Of a DNA stretch of 26,879 nt, positions 8,180 through 16,006 are shown piece after piece. This DNA comes from Anaerolineaceae bacterium (lineage in GTDB: Bacteria > Chloroflexota > Anaerolineae > Anaerolineales > Villigracilaceae). The notes under the pieces are model-generated. The model made no database searches and was not told the origin of the DNA. It worked only from the letters and a program-made list of their open reading frames with translations. The stretch covers positions 1 through 26,879 of the forward strand of contig BQMV01000003.1 in NCBI GenBank assembly GCA_022181005.1, written 5' to 3'. Position numbers and translations under genes: made by a program. The stretch's first letter is position 1, and each line of letters opens with the position of its first letter.

Positions 8180-8566
8180 ATGCTTAAAGAATTCAAAGAT
8201 TTCACTATGCGCGGCAATGTAATGGACCTCGCTATCGCCGTCATTATCGGCGGCGCATTCGGGAAGATCATCGCTTCGCTCGTTAACGATGTGCTGATGC
8301 CGGTTATCGGGCTTTTGCTCGGCGGAATTAATTTCAGCGAATTATCTTTCACGGTCAAAGACGCGGTCGTTCATTACGGCGCTTTCATTCAATCCATCGT
8401 AGATTTTGTCATCGTCGCTTTTGTCATCTTCCTGCTGGCGCGCGCAATGAACAACCTGAAAAAACCAGTTCCTGCCGCAGAACCGACCATAAAAGAATGT
8501 CCTTATTGCGATACCGCTATTTCTGTGAAAGCCAAACGTTGCCCCAATTGCACGTCGCAATTGTAA
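8180..8566 (+). CDS. mscL: Large-conductance mechanosensitive channel with C-terminal zinc ribbon
   Basis: A 128-residue MscL. Its N-terminal amphipathic segment (KEFKDFTMRGNVMDLAIAVIIGGAFGKII) runs into TM1 with the conserved GN.MDLA..VI.G.AF motif; TM2 is at about residues 70-92 (IVDFVIVAFVIFLLARAMN). The pentameric channel opens under membrane tension to release solutes during hypo-osmotic shock. The last 24 residues hold CPYC and CPNC pairs (about residues 108-111 and 121-124), a small zinc-ribbon-like tail in place of the helical bundle common in enterobacterial MscL. AGGAGG lies 6 nt before the ATG, with its own promoter upstream and a hairpin after the stop, so it is probably monocistronic. 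Confidence 0.95.
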   Translation: MLKEFKDFTMRGNVMDLAIAVIIGGAFGKIIASLVNDVLMPVIGLLLGGINFSELSFTVKDAVVHYGAFIQSIVDFVIVAFVIFLLARAMNNLKKPVPAAEPTIKECPYCDTAISVKAKRCPNCTSQL

Positions 8567-8577
8567 GTGAGCAGACG

Positions 8578-8629
8578 GGCGAACCGCGCGTCTCGCATAT
8601 CGCGAATCAAAACCTGCGAGACGCTCGCC
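8578..8629 (+). terminator. Probable transcription terminator hairpin after mscL
   Basis: GCGTCTCGCA (8588-8597) pairs exactly with TGCGAGACGC (8615-8624), extended by GGCGA/TCGCC across a bulge, and is followed by a moderately T-rich stretch (TTGTCTCTTCCGTTTCTT). The loop is long (17 nt) and the T-tract is interrupted, so confidence is moderate. Confidence 0.5.
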
Positions 8630-8730
8630 TTGTCTCTTCCGTTTCTTATCCAATATTCGATGCACAATCTTTAACCGTCAATTTATGATCTCCACTCTTT
8701 CGTCTTTACCCCTTATCTTGCCTCTCGCTC

Positions 8731-10947
8731 ATGTCTTTTCTCGATAAACTCAATCCTCAGCAACGCGCCGCTGTCACAGCGGGAAACGGACCTGTTCTGG
8801 TCGTAGCCGGACCAGGGTCCGGAAAGACGCGCGTGCTCACGCAGCGCATCGCCTACTTAATTGCGGATCAGGGCGTGCGTCCCTGGCAGATTCTCGCGGT
8901 CACCTTTACAAACAAAGCCGCCAAGGAAATGCAAGAACGCGTAGAAGCGCTGTTGCATGAACAAGCGCTCGAAGGCATGATGATCGGCACGTTTCATTCG
9001 ATCTGCGCGCGCATTTTAAGGAGAGAAGCCGAGCATTTACCCATCAAATCAAATTTTGTGATTTTCGATTCTGACGATCAGGAAAGGATCGTCAAAACGA
9101 TCATCAAAGAATTTAACCTGAACGAGAAGTTGTATCGCGCGTCCAGCGTCCACGCTTCAATCTCCCGCGCTAAAAACGAGTTAATCTTGCCGGATGATTA
9201 CCCGACCAACGTCTATCGCGATGAAGTCGTCAAGCGCGTCTATGCCGAATATCAAAAACGATTGGTTTCCATGAACGCAGTGGATTTTGACGATATTCTG
9301 TTATACGCCACGCGCCTGTTGGAAGACGTTCCGGCTGTGCGCGAAAAATACGCGCAACGCTTCCGCCATGTTTTAGTGGACGAGTTTCAAGACACGAACA
9401 GCGCGCAATATGCGTTGGTAAAACAACTTTCATCTCATCACGGGAATATTTTTTGCGTGGGCGACCCCGACCAATCGGTATACGCCTGGCGCGGCGCGGA
9501 CTATCGCAACGTGCGCCGTTTTGAGCAGGATTACCGCGACGCTACCGTCGTCATGCTGGAACAAAATTATCGCTCGCGTCAAAATATCTTAGACGCGGCT
9601 ATGGGCGTGATTGACCGCGCCCAAAACCGCCGCAAGAAAAAACTCTTCAGCGATCGCGGCGCAGGCGAAAAAATCTTCTTCTACGAAGCGCGAGATGATT
9701 ACGGCGAAGCCGCGTTTGTAGTGGGCGCAATCGCGCAGTTAGTCGCCTCCGGCGAGTTCGAGCCGCGCGATTGCGCCGTAATGTATCGCACCAACGCCAT
9801 GTCGCGTTTAATTGAAGAAGCCTTTTTACAAGCGCGGCTCCCTTACAAATTAGTCGGCGCGCAAAGGTTTTACGGAAGACGCGAAGTAAAAGATATGATC
9901 GCTTTTATGCGCCTCGTCCACAACCCAGCCGACGAAGCCAGCTTGGACCGCATCATCAACGTGCCGCCGCGCGGCGTGGGCGAAAAGACGTTAACCACGC
10001 TTCACGTTGCCGCCCGCCAAAATAACGTCTCGCCTTCCAGCATTTTGCTCGACCTAGCGCGCGGTTCAGATTCGCCGTATTACAAATTTTTCACCGGGCG
10101 CGCCGCGCTTCCGCTGGCGGATTTTGGCGGCATGTTCGTCAACTGGCGCGCGCTCGCGCAAAACGGCTCCGTTTCCGCGTTATTCGATCAGATCGTCAAA
10201 GATATTAATTATCAGGCTTATATCAAAGACGACGATTCAGAAGAGAGCGCCGACCGTTGGGAAAACGTGCAAGAGTTGCGGCGCCTCGCGCAGGAATACG
10301 ACACGCGCACAATGGATGAGTTTCTTGAAAATATTGCATTAGTCGCCGACCAAGACACTATCACCGCCAATAACGCCCCCACTCTGCTCACGCTTCATGC
10401 CGCTAAAGGGCTGGAATATGGCGCAGTCTTCATTGTTGGGCTGGATGACGGCATCATTCCGCACAGCCGTTCGTTCGATGAACCCGAGCAAATGGAAGAA
10501 GAACGCCGCCTCTTTTATGTGGGTATCACACGCGCTAAAGACAGACTGTATCTCGTTCGTTCGCTCCAGCGCGGCGGACGCAACATGCGCGAAGAAACCT
10601 TCCCCTCGCGTTACCTGGACGACGTGCCAGCGAATCTGCTCGACGGCAAAACGCGCATGGGACGTTCTCTTTCATCTTCTTCATTCAAGACAAGCACACG
10701 CGGGCAAGCGCCTGAGACAAAGTGGCAGGCGTATCACGCCCCTCATCCCGCTTCTGCCGGAGGGAGAGTCGCAGAGACGCGGGAAGCCCAATATCGCGCC
10801 GGAACGCGCGTCAAACATCCTTCGTGGGGCATGGGCATCGTCCTCGACAGCAAGATTCAAGACGATGACGAGATCGTAGATGTAGTCTTTGAATCGGTTG
10901 GGATAAAAAGATTATCGGCGAGTCTGGCAAACCTAAAGATTCTCTAA
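8731..10947 (+). CDS. pcrA: ATP-dependent 3'-5' DNA helicase, UvrD/PcrA/Rep family
   Basis: A 738-residue superfamily 1A helicase with all motifs in order: Q-motif LNPQQRAAV, motif I GPGSGKT (27-33), Ia TFTNKAA, II VDEFQDTN, III GDPDQSVYAWRGA, IV EQNYRSR, V TLHAAKGLEYGAVFIVGL and VI ERRLFYVGITRAKDRLYL. The C-terminal 50 residues form the Tudor-like module (GTRVKHPSWGMGIVL) found in PcrA/UvrD and linked there to RNA polymerase binding. It should unwind DNA in excision repair and replication-transcription conflicts. No clear Shine-Dalgarno precedes the ATG at 8731, and no firm promoter is seen in the preceding gap. The linker before the Tudor-like module carries a Pro/Ser-rich stretch whose DNA resembles the CCCTC...GAGGG repeat seen in aroE. 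The stop codon overlaps that of the convergent aroQ gene. Confidence 0.93.
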   Translation: MSFLDKLNPQQRAAVTAGNGPVLVVAGPGSGKTRVLTQRIAYLIADQGVRPWQILAVTFTNKAAKEMQERVEALLHEQALEGMMIGTFHSICARILRREAEHLPIKSNFVIFDSDDQERIVKTIIKEFNLNEKLYRASSVHASISRAKNELILPDDYPTNVYRDEVVKRVYAEYQKRLVSMNAVDFDDILLYATRLLEDVPAVREKYAQRFRHVLVDEFQDTNSAQYALVKQLSSHHGNIFCVGDPDQSVYAWRGADYRNVRRFEQDYRDATVVMLEQNYRSRQNILDAAMGVIDRAQNRRKKKLFSDRGAGEKIFFYEARDDYGEAAFVVGAIAQLVASGEFEPRDCAVMYRTNAMSRLIEEAFLQARLPYKLVGAQRFYGRREVKDMIAFMRLVHNPADEASLDRIINVPPRGVGEKTLTTLHVAARQNNVSPSSILLDLARGSDSPYYKFFTGRAALPLADFGGMFVNWRALAQNGSVSALFDQIVKDINYQAYIKDDDSEESADRWENVQELRRLAQEYDTRTMDEFLENIALVADQDTITANNAPTLLTLHAAKGLEYGAVFIVGLDDGIIPHSRSFDEPEQMEEERRLFYVGITRAKDRLYLVRSLQRGGRNMREETFPSRYLDDVPANLLDGKTRMGRSLSSSSFKTSTRGQAPETKWQAYHAPHPASAGGRVAETREAQYRAGTRVKHPSWGMGIVLDSKIQDDDEIVDVVFESVGIKRLSASLANLKIL
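10739..10768. repeat. Possible diverged copy of the CCCTC...GAGGG palindromic repeat inside pcrA
   Basis: The sequence has the layout CCCCTCATCCC then CGGAGGGAGAG, similar to the copies at 15604-15640 and 16007-16042, and encodes a low-complexity stretch (HAPHPASAGGR) in the linker before the C-terminal module. Resemblance is partial. Confidence 0.35.
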
Positions 10948-11372
10948 CCCTCTACTAGCAGCGCGCGCAACGCGAGCGCATACGATTTCCACCCAAACCC
11001 AGCGATCTTCCCTTTGCACACGGCTGAAATTAAAGAGGTATGCCGAAACTCTTCGCGCGCATACACATTAGAAATATGAACTTCGATCACAGGGATTTGA
11101 ATCGCGCTGATCGCGTCTCGCAACGCGACCGATGTGTGGGTATATCCGCCAGGATTAAACGCCACGCCATTCGCCCACGTCCGCGCGTCGTGCAGAGCGT
11201 CGATCAATGCGCCCTCGCGATTCGATTGCAAGCATCTCACTTCCGCGCCTAATTCTTTTCCCAACTCGATCAACCTAGCATTGATGTCATCCAACGTCAT
11301 CGAGCCGTACACATCAGGCTCGCGCGTGCCGAGCAAGTTCAGATTTGGACCGTGCAGAATCAGGATTTTCAT
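10944..11372 (-). CDS. aroQ: 3-dehydroquinate dehydratase, type II
   Basis: A 142-residue type II dehydroquinase, third step of the shikimate pathway (3-dehydroquinate to 3-dehydroshikimate). It shows the N-terminal ILHGPNLNLLGTREPDVYG with the catalytic tyrosine in VYG and the flexible-lid arginine, NPGGYTHTSVALRDAI, and VEVHISNVYAREEFRH with the catalytic histidine. The ATG at 11372 matches the usual family start; the frame extends upstream to non-ATG codons with no support. A weak GGCTGAAG precedes it. It is the last gene of the aromatic operon; its stop overlaps the convergent helicase stop by 4 nt. Confidence 0.95.
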   Translation of the reverse strand: MKILILHGPNLNLLGTREPDVYGSMTLDDINARLIELGKELGAEVRCLQSNREGALIDALHDARTWANGVAFNPGGYTHTSVALRDAISAIQIPVIEVHISNVYAREEFRHTSLISAVCKGKIAGFGWKSYALALRALLVEG

Positions 11373-11390
11373 CTTCAGCCTCGCACAGAT

Positions 11391-11442
11391 CGTCCCGAAG
11401 ATTGTGCGTACGCTGCAAAACGCCAACACAGTCTTCGGGACG
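11391..11442 (-). repeat. 11-bp inverted repeat in the degV-aroQ spacer
   Basis: CGTCCCGAAGA (11391-11401) and its exact complement (11432-11442) enclose 30 nt, just upstream of aroQ. An inner TGTG/CACA pairing can extend the stem. No T-tract follows on the minus strand, so a terminator is unlikely; it may be a leader structure for aroQ or an mRNA processing site. Confidence 0.6.
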
Positions 11443-11502
11443 AATCAACATCGCTTATATTAGATACGCCGCTAATCTATTTTGCTTATTCCGTGCAAAT
11501 GC

Positions 11503-12357
11503 CTACGCGTCGAAACAATACGCCAAGCCGACCGTTCCAGGTCCCGTATGCGCGCCGATCGCCGGGCTGACCGACGAAAGAACAGATTCGACCGCATGCA
11601 ATTTCTCTGAAGCAGTTTGCAGCGCGGCTCTCGCATTCGCCTCCGCATTGGCGTGCAATGTCGCCAAACGGATGTTTGACCGCCCTGCGCATTTCTCCGC
11701 GACCAACTCGATCACTTTCTCATGCGCCTTCTTGGTTGTGCGAACGCTGCCTGCCGGCTCCACCTTGCCGCCTTCTACGGTCAGAATCGGCTTGACATTC
11801 AGCATAGAGCCGATAAAACGCTTCGCGCTGCCGATGCGTCCGCCGCGATGTAGAAATTCAAGCGTTTCCACCACAAAAAAGACGCCGGTATTGGGACGAA
11901 CTTTTTCCGCTAATTTCTGACAATCCGCCAGCGAAGCGCCGTCTGCCGCCGCGCGCGCCAACGCCATAACCTGAAATCCCAACGCCATACCGGTATTTTC
12001 GCTATCGAATAAAGCGATCTTATTCTTTGCAGAGGCTAACTCGTCGCAAGCCTGTCGCGCCGAAGCCAGCGTGCCGGAAAGTTTCTCAGAAATGAACGCG
12101 CCAAACACATCGTACCCCTGCTCAAGCAAGCTGCTAAATGCTTTATGAATATCCGCAGGCGTGGCTTGCGAAGTGGACGGCATCACCTTTGAAGTCGCCA
12201 GCCTCGTATAAAATTCCGACGGCGTGATCGTAACTCCGTCCAGAAACGTCTCGTTGCCAAAAATAACAGCTAACGGAGCAACTGTAATATTTAACTGTTT
12301 ACAGATCTCCTCAGGGATATACGCCGAGCTATCGGTCACAATCGCAGTTTTAGACAT
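11503..12357 (-). CDS. DegV family fatty-acid-binding protein
   Basis: A 284-residue DegV/FakB-type protein. It shows the N-terminal TDSSAYIP, the PSTSQATPAD segment, SEKLSGT and the C-terminal domain around HTGPGTVGL that lines the lipid pocket. Family members bind a fatty acid and, where a FakA kinase is present, present it for phosphorylation. The ATG at 12357 is chosen because AGGAG lies about 7 nt upstream; a longer frame lacks this. It sits 46 nt after aroK-aroB and before aroQ, so it is probably co-transcribed with the aromatic genes, but nothing in the sequence links it to that pathway. Confidence 0.9.
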   Translation of the reverse strand: MSKTAIVTDSSAYIPEEICKQLNITVAPLAVIFGNETFLDGVTITPSEFYTRLATSKVMPSTSQATPADIHKAFSSLLEQGYDVFGAFISEKLSGTLASARQACDELASAKNKIALFDSENTGMALGFQVMALARAAADGASLADCQKLAEKVRPNTGVFFVVETLEFLHRGGRIGSAKRFIGSMLNVKPILTVEGGKVEPAGSVRTTKKAHEKVIELVAEKCAGRSNIRLATLHANAEANARAALQTASEKLHAVESVLSSVSPAIGAHTGPGTVGLAYCFDA

Positions 12358-12403
12358 GTTTTCTCCTTGGAAGAATTTAATCCTATTAACCCACAATCTT
12401 CGC

Positions 12404-13900
12404 TTAAGTTTCAGTCGCCAAGACAGATTCTAAATCTGTCGCATCTACTAATTCGACCTTGCCGATCGTTACTGGCAACGCAAAGCGGATGGACTTCGCA
12501 TTCTTCTTTTTATCCACCCTCATCGCGCGGATGATTTCCTCACGCGGCAACTCTGCTGGGATGCGAGTCGGCAATCCCAATTTAGTCAACGTGGACTCAA
12601 TCGCTTCATCCGACCCTCGAACTGCCACGCCAACCCTGACAGCATACGCCGCCTCGACTACCATCCCAATCGCAACGGACTCGCCGTGACTCAACTTGAA
12701 TCCGCTGACGAGTTCCACCGCGTGCCCGACCGTGTGACCCAGATTCAACGCCGCGCGGATTCCCTTTTCGTACGGGTCCTCTTCGATGATCTTTATCTTC
12801 ACCGCCATCGCGCGTTTAACGATCTCTTCCAAGTTATCTTTCACCCAACCCATTCCATTGGAACACAACCCAAATAATTCGGGGTCGGAGATAATCCCAT
12901 GCTTGACTACCTCCGCCATGCCAGAACGCAGGTCGCGGTCGCTGAGGGTGCGCAAAAGGCTGGGGTCAGCCAGAACCAGCTTGGGAGGGTGGAAAGAACC
13001 GATGAGGTTTTTCCCCTCGGGTAAGTCGAATCCAGTTTTGCCTCCGATCGAAGCATCCACCATTGCGAGCAGAGTCGTCGGCACGACGATCCAATCAATG
13101 CCGCGCATGTACGTGGACGCGGCAAAACCAGCCAGATCGCCGACCACGCCGCCGCCGAGGGCAACGACCGTGCTTTTGCGGTCGAGTCCGTTTTCGAGGA
13201 AGGCTTTCCATAAACGGGAAACGGTTTCAAGATTTTTATGTTCCTCGCCAGCAGGGATGATGATGGATTTCTCGACGTTGATTTTGTCGAGATGATGTTT
13301 GGCAACATTTTCGTCGGTGACGACGATCGAATTGTCGTGGGACAAATTAGAAATTTGTCCTACATGGACATCATACTCACCCATCGCGGAGAGATGATGG
13401 CGACCAAGCAATGTTTGAATTTCACCCGAAAGTTGTTCGGGGCTTTTATTATCCACGCGAATTTTCAGAGGGAAGGAGGCGTAATGGTCGGCACGAGATT
13501 CAAGGTATTCGGAAAGTTTTGTTTTCAAATCGCCAGCCAACAAGGGACGCTCGTTCGGGTCGTTTTGCAGCCGTTCGATTAACGTTGGCAAATCCGCTGT
13601 AAGCAAAATCACTTTGCCATGCGATTCGACGAGCAGGCGATTTTCACCATTCAATAACGCGCCACCACCGAGGGCGATAATGCTTTCTTTGCTTTCGGTA
13701 ATTTGTTTCAGCGACTCTGTTTCCATGTCGCGCACTTTGGACATGCCGTGCTTCTCAACGATATGAGAAATGGACATCCCTGCATTAATCTCAATGACTT
13801 GATCTGAATCTACAAACGGTAAACACAGATTATCGGCGAGGAGTTTTCCGATTGTTGATTTGCCAGAACCCGAAGGACCATAAAGAAAAATATTGCTCAT
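12404..13900 (-). CDS. aroKB: Fused shikimate kinase / 3-dehydroquinate synthase
   Basis: A 498-residue bifunctional protein. Residues about 1-165 are shikimate kinase: P-loop GPSGSGKST (8-16), shikimate-binding DSD and the LGGGALL segment. Residues about 175-498 are 3-dehydroquinate synthase: VVTDENV, GGGVVGDLAGFAASTYMRG, PTTLLAMVDASIGGKTG and the metal ligands in GMAEVVKHG, NLGHTVGHAVE and SHGESVAIGM. The two activities are steps five and two of the pathway and so not consecutive. The ATG at 13900 begins 2 nt after the aroC stop with a weak GGGA upstream; a TTG four codons earlier is the alternative. Two palindromic repeats lie in frame, one at the junction of the domains and one near the C-terminus. 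Confidence 0.95.
   Translation of the reverse strand: MSNIFLYGPSGSGKSTIGKLLADNLCLPFVDSDQVIEINAGMSISHIVEKHGMSKVRDMETESLKQITESKESIIALGGGALLNGENRLLVESHGKVILLTADLPTLIERLQNDPNERPLLAGDLKTKLSEYLESRADHYASFPLKIRVDNKSPEQLSGEIQTLLGRHHLSAMGEYDVHVGQISNLSHDNSIVVTDENVAKHHLDKINVEKSIIIPAGEEHKNLETVSRLWKAFLENGLDRKSTVVALGGGVVGDLAGFAASTYMRGIDWIVVPTTLLAMVDASIGGKTGFDLPEGKNLIGSFHPPKLVLADPSLLRTLSDRDLRSGMAEVVKHGIISDPELFGLCSNGMGWVKDNLEEIVKRAMAVKIKIIEEDPYEKGIRAALNLGHTVGHAVELVSGFKLSHGESVAIGMVVEAAYAVRVGVAVRGSDEAIESTLTKLGLPTRIPAELPREEIIRAMRVDKKKNAKSIRFALPVTIGKVELVDATDLESVLATET
12423..12441. repeat. Palindromic repeat GACAGATT-3-AATCTGTC inside aroKB
   Basis: A perfect 8-bp inverted repeat around a 3-nt centre, encoding the ATDLESV stretch about 6 residues before the AroB C-terminus. 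It has the same architecture as the copy at 13340-13360 (GACA[GA]ATT...AAT[CT]TGTC). Confidence 0.7.
13340..13360. repeat. Palindromic repeat GGACAAATT-3-AATTTGTCC inside aroKB
   Basis: A perfect 9-bp inverted repeat around a 3-nt centre, in frame within the fusion gene. It encodes GQISNLS at about residues 181-187, at the very start of the dehydroquinate synthase domain where homologues have a variable G-x-GLL-type segment. Sister copy at 12423-12441. Confidence 0.75.
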
Positions 13901-13902
13901 CA

Positions 13903-15075
13903 CTATTCCCAAAACACATGCGGAGTATTGTCCATTTGCAAATCATCGAGCGTTGCTTTGCGTAAGGATTCAAATCGCGGCTTGATCTCGCTCATCGAGT
14001 CACCGCCGAGTTTTTCGAGTAGGGCATCCGCCAGCACGAACGCGACCATCGCTTCCAAGATCGGAACGGCGCGAGGCACGGGGCAAAAATCGGAGCGTTC
14101 GTATTTGGTGGGAGCATCTTCGCTGAGGGCAAGGTCAACAGTTTGTTGAGGCGTGAGAGTCGTGGCGATCGGTTTCATCGCGGCGCGGATGATGATCGGC
14201 TGTCCGTTAGAGATTCCGCCTTCGGTGCCGCCTGCGCGGTTCGAGGTACGAGTTACGGAGTTACGAGTTACGAGTTGCAAGGCGTCGTGCGCCTGCGTGC
14301 CGAGGCGTTTGGCGTTTTCGAATGCGTCGCCAACTTCGATACCTTTGATGGCTTGCACCGACATGACCGCCAGCGCAAGTTTTGCCTCGAGGCGTTTGTC
14401 CCATTGGGCGAAACTTCCCAAACCAACAGGAAGATTCAACGCGACGATCTCAAGGATTCCGCCCAGCGTATTTTTTCCGTGGATCGCTTTTTCGATTTCA
14501 TCTCGCATCTTTTGCGCGGACGTGGGGTCTGGGCAACGCACATCGGACTCTTCCGCACGCTGGAAACGTTCTTCGTAGGGCATGTTGCCGAAGTCTGTTT
14601 GAATCTCGCCGATGGAGGCAACGTATCCGCCGACGACGATGTTGAACTGCGCGAGAAAATGTTTGCACACCGCGCCGACCGCGACGCGCATGGTCGTTTC
14701 TCGCGCGGAGGCGCGTTCGAGCACGGGACGTAAATCTTTGTAGCCGTATTTGACCGCGCCTGTTAAGTCCGCATGCCCTGGGCGCGGACTCGTCATCGGC
14801 TCGACGGCTTTGCCCCTCCACTTAATATGATCGGCATTTTCGACGAGCATGGCAATCGGCGCGCCTGTCGTTTCTCCCGCCATCACGCCGCCGAGGATTT
14901 GCACGGTGTCGTGTTCGATCTTCATGCGTCCGCCCGAACCGTATCCCTGTTGGCGGCGGGTCAATTCTTTGTTGATGATGTCGGGCGTGAGGGGAAGTCC
15001 AGCAGGGATACCGTCGAGGATCGCGGTGAGCGAGGGTCCGTGTGATTCGCCTGCGGTGAGGAAGCGTAGGGGCAT
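13903..15075 (-). CDS. aroC: Chorismate synthase
   Basis: A 390-residue FMN-dependent enzyme for the last shikimate step, EPSP to chorismate. Signatures are GESHGPSLT near the N-terminus, RRQQGYGSGGRM, the central GHADLTGAVKYG...RASARETTMRVA and RTSNRAGGTEGGISNG. GGAG lies 6 nt upstream of the ATG at 15075. Residues 266-277 (LQLVTRNSVTRT), just before the NRAGG motif, are encoded by a run of TACGAGTTACG repeat units, so a variable loop has been built from repeat DNA. It is followed after 2 nt by aroKB. Confidence 0.96.
   Translation of the reverse strand: MPLRFLTAGESHGPSLTAILDGIPAGLPLTPDIINKELTRRQQGYGSGGRMKIEHDTVQILGGVMAGETTGAPIAMLVENADHIKWRGKAVEPMTSPRPGHADLTGAVKYGYKDLRPVLERASARETTMRVAVGAVCKHFLAQFNIVVGGYVASIGEIQTDFGNMPYEERFQRAEESDVRCPDPTSAQKMRDEIEKAIHGKNTLGGILEIVALNLPVGLGSFAQWDKRLEAKLALAVMSVQAIKGIEVGDAFENAKRLGTQAHDALQLVTRNSVTRTSNRAGGTEGGISNGQPIIIRAAMKPIATTLTPQQTVDLALSEDAPTKYERSDFCPVPRAVPILEAMVAFVLADALLEKLGGDSMSEIKPRFESLRKATLDDLQMDNTPHVFWE
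14247..14280. repeat. TACGAGTTACG-type tandem repeat inside aroC
   Basis: Tandem GAGTTACG/GAGTTACGAGTT units in frame within the chorismate synthase gene. Related copies: 16605-16658 in aroA and 19390-19417 in the aroH spacer. Confidence 0.8.
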
Positions 15076-15086
15076 AAGGGGCTCCG

Positions 15087-15127
15087 AGTGGAAAGTGGAA
15101 AGTCAGTGAGCAGTAATCAGTGATCAG
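15087..15127. repeat. Two short repeat motifs in the aroE-aroC spacer
   Basis: AGTGGAAAGTGGAAAGT (15087-15103) followed directly by CAGTGAGCAGTAATCAGTGATCAG-type units (15104-15127). The first recurs in aroE, aroA and the aroA-tyrA spacer, the second in aroA (16421-16451). Confidence 0.75.
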
Positions 15128-15148
15128 GAAAGATGAAAGAGGAAAGGC

Positions 15149-16000
15149 TTACGGTTCGATGCTTTGATAGAGAGTTTCGCGCGGAGGGGTGTGTCCTGTC
15201 CAGGTTTCGAAGGAGAGGGCGGCTTGTTCGATGAGCATACCGAGTCCTGTGGCGGCGTGGAGTCCTTGTTGGCGGGCTTCTCCAACCAATTTTGTTTCTC
15301 TTGGGTTATACACTAGATCATAAATTGTGGCATGAGGAGGCAAGGTTGTGTTTTCGGGGAGGGGGGAAGAATTTATGTTGGGGGTCATGCCTAATGGAGT
15401 GGTGTTGACTATCAAATGGAAAGTGGAAAGTGGGAGGTTGGTAAAACTCGTACTGCGGATTGCGTATTGCGTAAAGGACGTTGCGAGTTCTTGCGCTTGT
15501 TCGATGCGACGTGCAGAGATGGTTACGTTCCAACCGTCATTCAGTAATGCGTACACAACAGCGTGCGCCGAGCCGCCTGCTCCAAAAACGATTGCCGATT
15601 TTTCCCTCACCCCTGCCCCTCTCCCAAAGGGAGAGGGGGATTCTGCGAGGAATTTTCTCAAATCCGCCAAAAATCCAGCCGCATCGGTGTTATCTCCGAT
15701 CAACTTATCATCACGCATGTAGATCGTATTCACCGCTCCGATGGCTTGGGCTGTGGGAGTCAACTCATCGAGAAACTCGATCACATGTTGTTTGTGCGGA
15801 ATGGTGACGTTGAGTCCGTGTAACTCGCCTGTGCGGAGGCGGGCGAGCAAGTTTTTCAATCCTTGTTTGTCGTCTGGGGGAATAGGGAATAGGGAATAGT
15901 CGCCTTGTAAGTTGCAAGCCTTTAATGCGGCGGCATGAATGGTTGGCGATAACGAATGGCTTAATGGGTAGCCGATGAGACCGAGATAGAAGTTTGGCAA
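15149..16000 (-). CDS. aroE: Shikimate dehydrogenase
   Basis: A 283-residue NADP-dependent enzyme (3-dehydroshikimate to shikimate). Visible: shikimate-binding S16 and S18 in SHSLSPTIH, the NVTIPHK motif with catalytic K70, N91 in AVNTIY, D106 in GDNTDAAGF, the nucleotide motif GAGGSAHAV (140-148), NTTPLGM, and the glutamine in MLIEQAALSFE. The start is TTG at 16000: it is the only start codon near the conserved N-terminus, with a GAGGGAG ribosome-binding site supplied by a repeat element. Three in-frame stretches derive from repeats: residues 35-41 (three GGGAATA units), 121-132 (SPSPFGRGAGVR, in the hinge between the domains) and about 177-195. The catalytic residues look intact. Confidence 0.94.
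   Translation of the reverse strand: MPNFYLGLIGYPLSHSLSPTIHAAALKACNLQGDYSLFPIPPDDKQGLKNLLARLRTGELHGLNVTIPHKQHVIEFLDELTPTAQAIGAVNTIYMRDDKLIGDNTDAAGFLADLRKFLAESPSPFGRGAGVREKSAIVFGAGGSAHAVVYALLNDGWNVTISARRIEQAQELATSFTQYAIRSTSFTNLPLSTFHLIVNTTPLGMTPNINSSPLPENTTLPPHATIYDLVYNPRETKLVGEARQQGLHAATGLGMLIEQAALSFETWTGHTPPRETLYQSIEP
15414..15474. repeat. Repeat-derived stretch inside aroE (GGAAAGTGGAAAGTGGG and GCGGATTGCGTATTGCG units)
   Basis: TGGAAAGTGGAAAGTGGGAGG (15417-15437) and a GCGGATTGCGTATTGCG run (15449-15474) encode about residues 177-195 of AroE, between the nucleotide-binding motif and NTTPLGM. The total length of this segment is close to that of normal homologues, so repeats may have replaced rather than lengthened it. 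Confidence 0.6.
15604..15640. repeat. CCCTC...CCTCTCCC/GGGAGAGG palindromic repeat inside aroE
   Basis: CCTCTCCC-AAA-GGGAGAGG forms an inverted repeat preceded by CCCTCACCCCTG; it is translated in frame as SPSPFGRGAGVR in the linker between the AroE domains. A near-identical element lies at 16007-16042. Confidence 0.85.
15878..15898. repeat. Three tandem GGGAATA heptamers inside aroE
   Basis: Three exact copies of GGGAATA (21 bp, exactly seven codons) encode the YSLFPIP stretch at residues 35-41. A 7-bp unit in three copies keeps the frame; a slip of one unit would break it. Confidence 0.8.
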
Positions 16001-16006
16001 GATTTC

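Noticed and set aside
11373..11429. Longer N-terminus of AroQ starting upstream of 11372
   Set aside because: The extra residues precede the invariant ILHGPN start of the family, have no ribosome-binding site and enter the inverted repeat.
15878..15898. Tandem GGGAATA units as a CRISPR-like or regulatory array
   Set aside because: The units are 7 bp, contiguous and lie within the aroE coding frame; there are no spacers.
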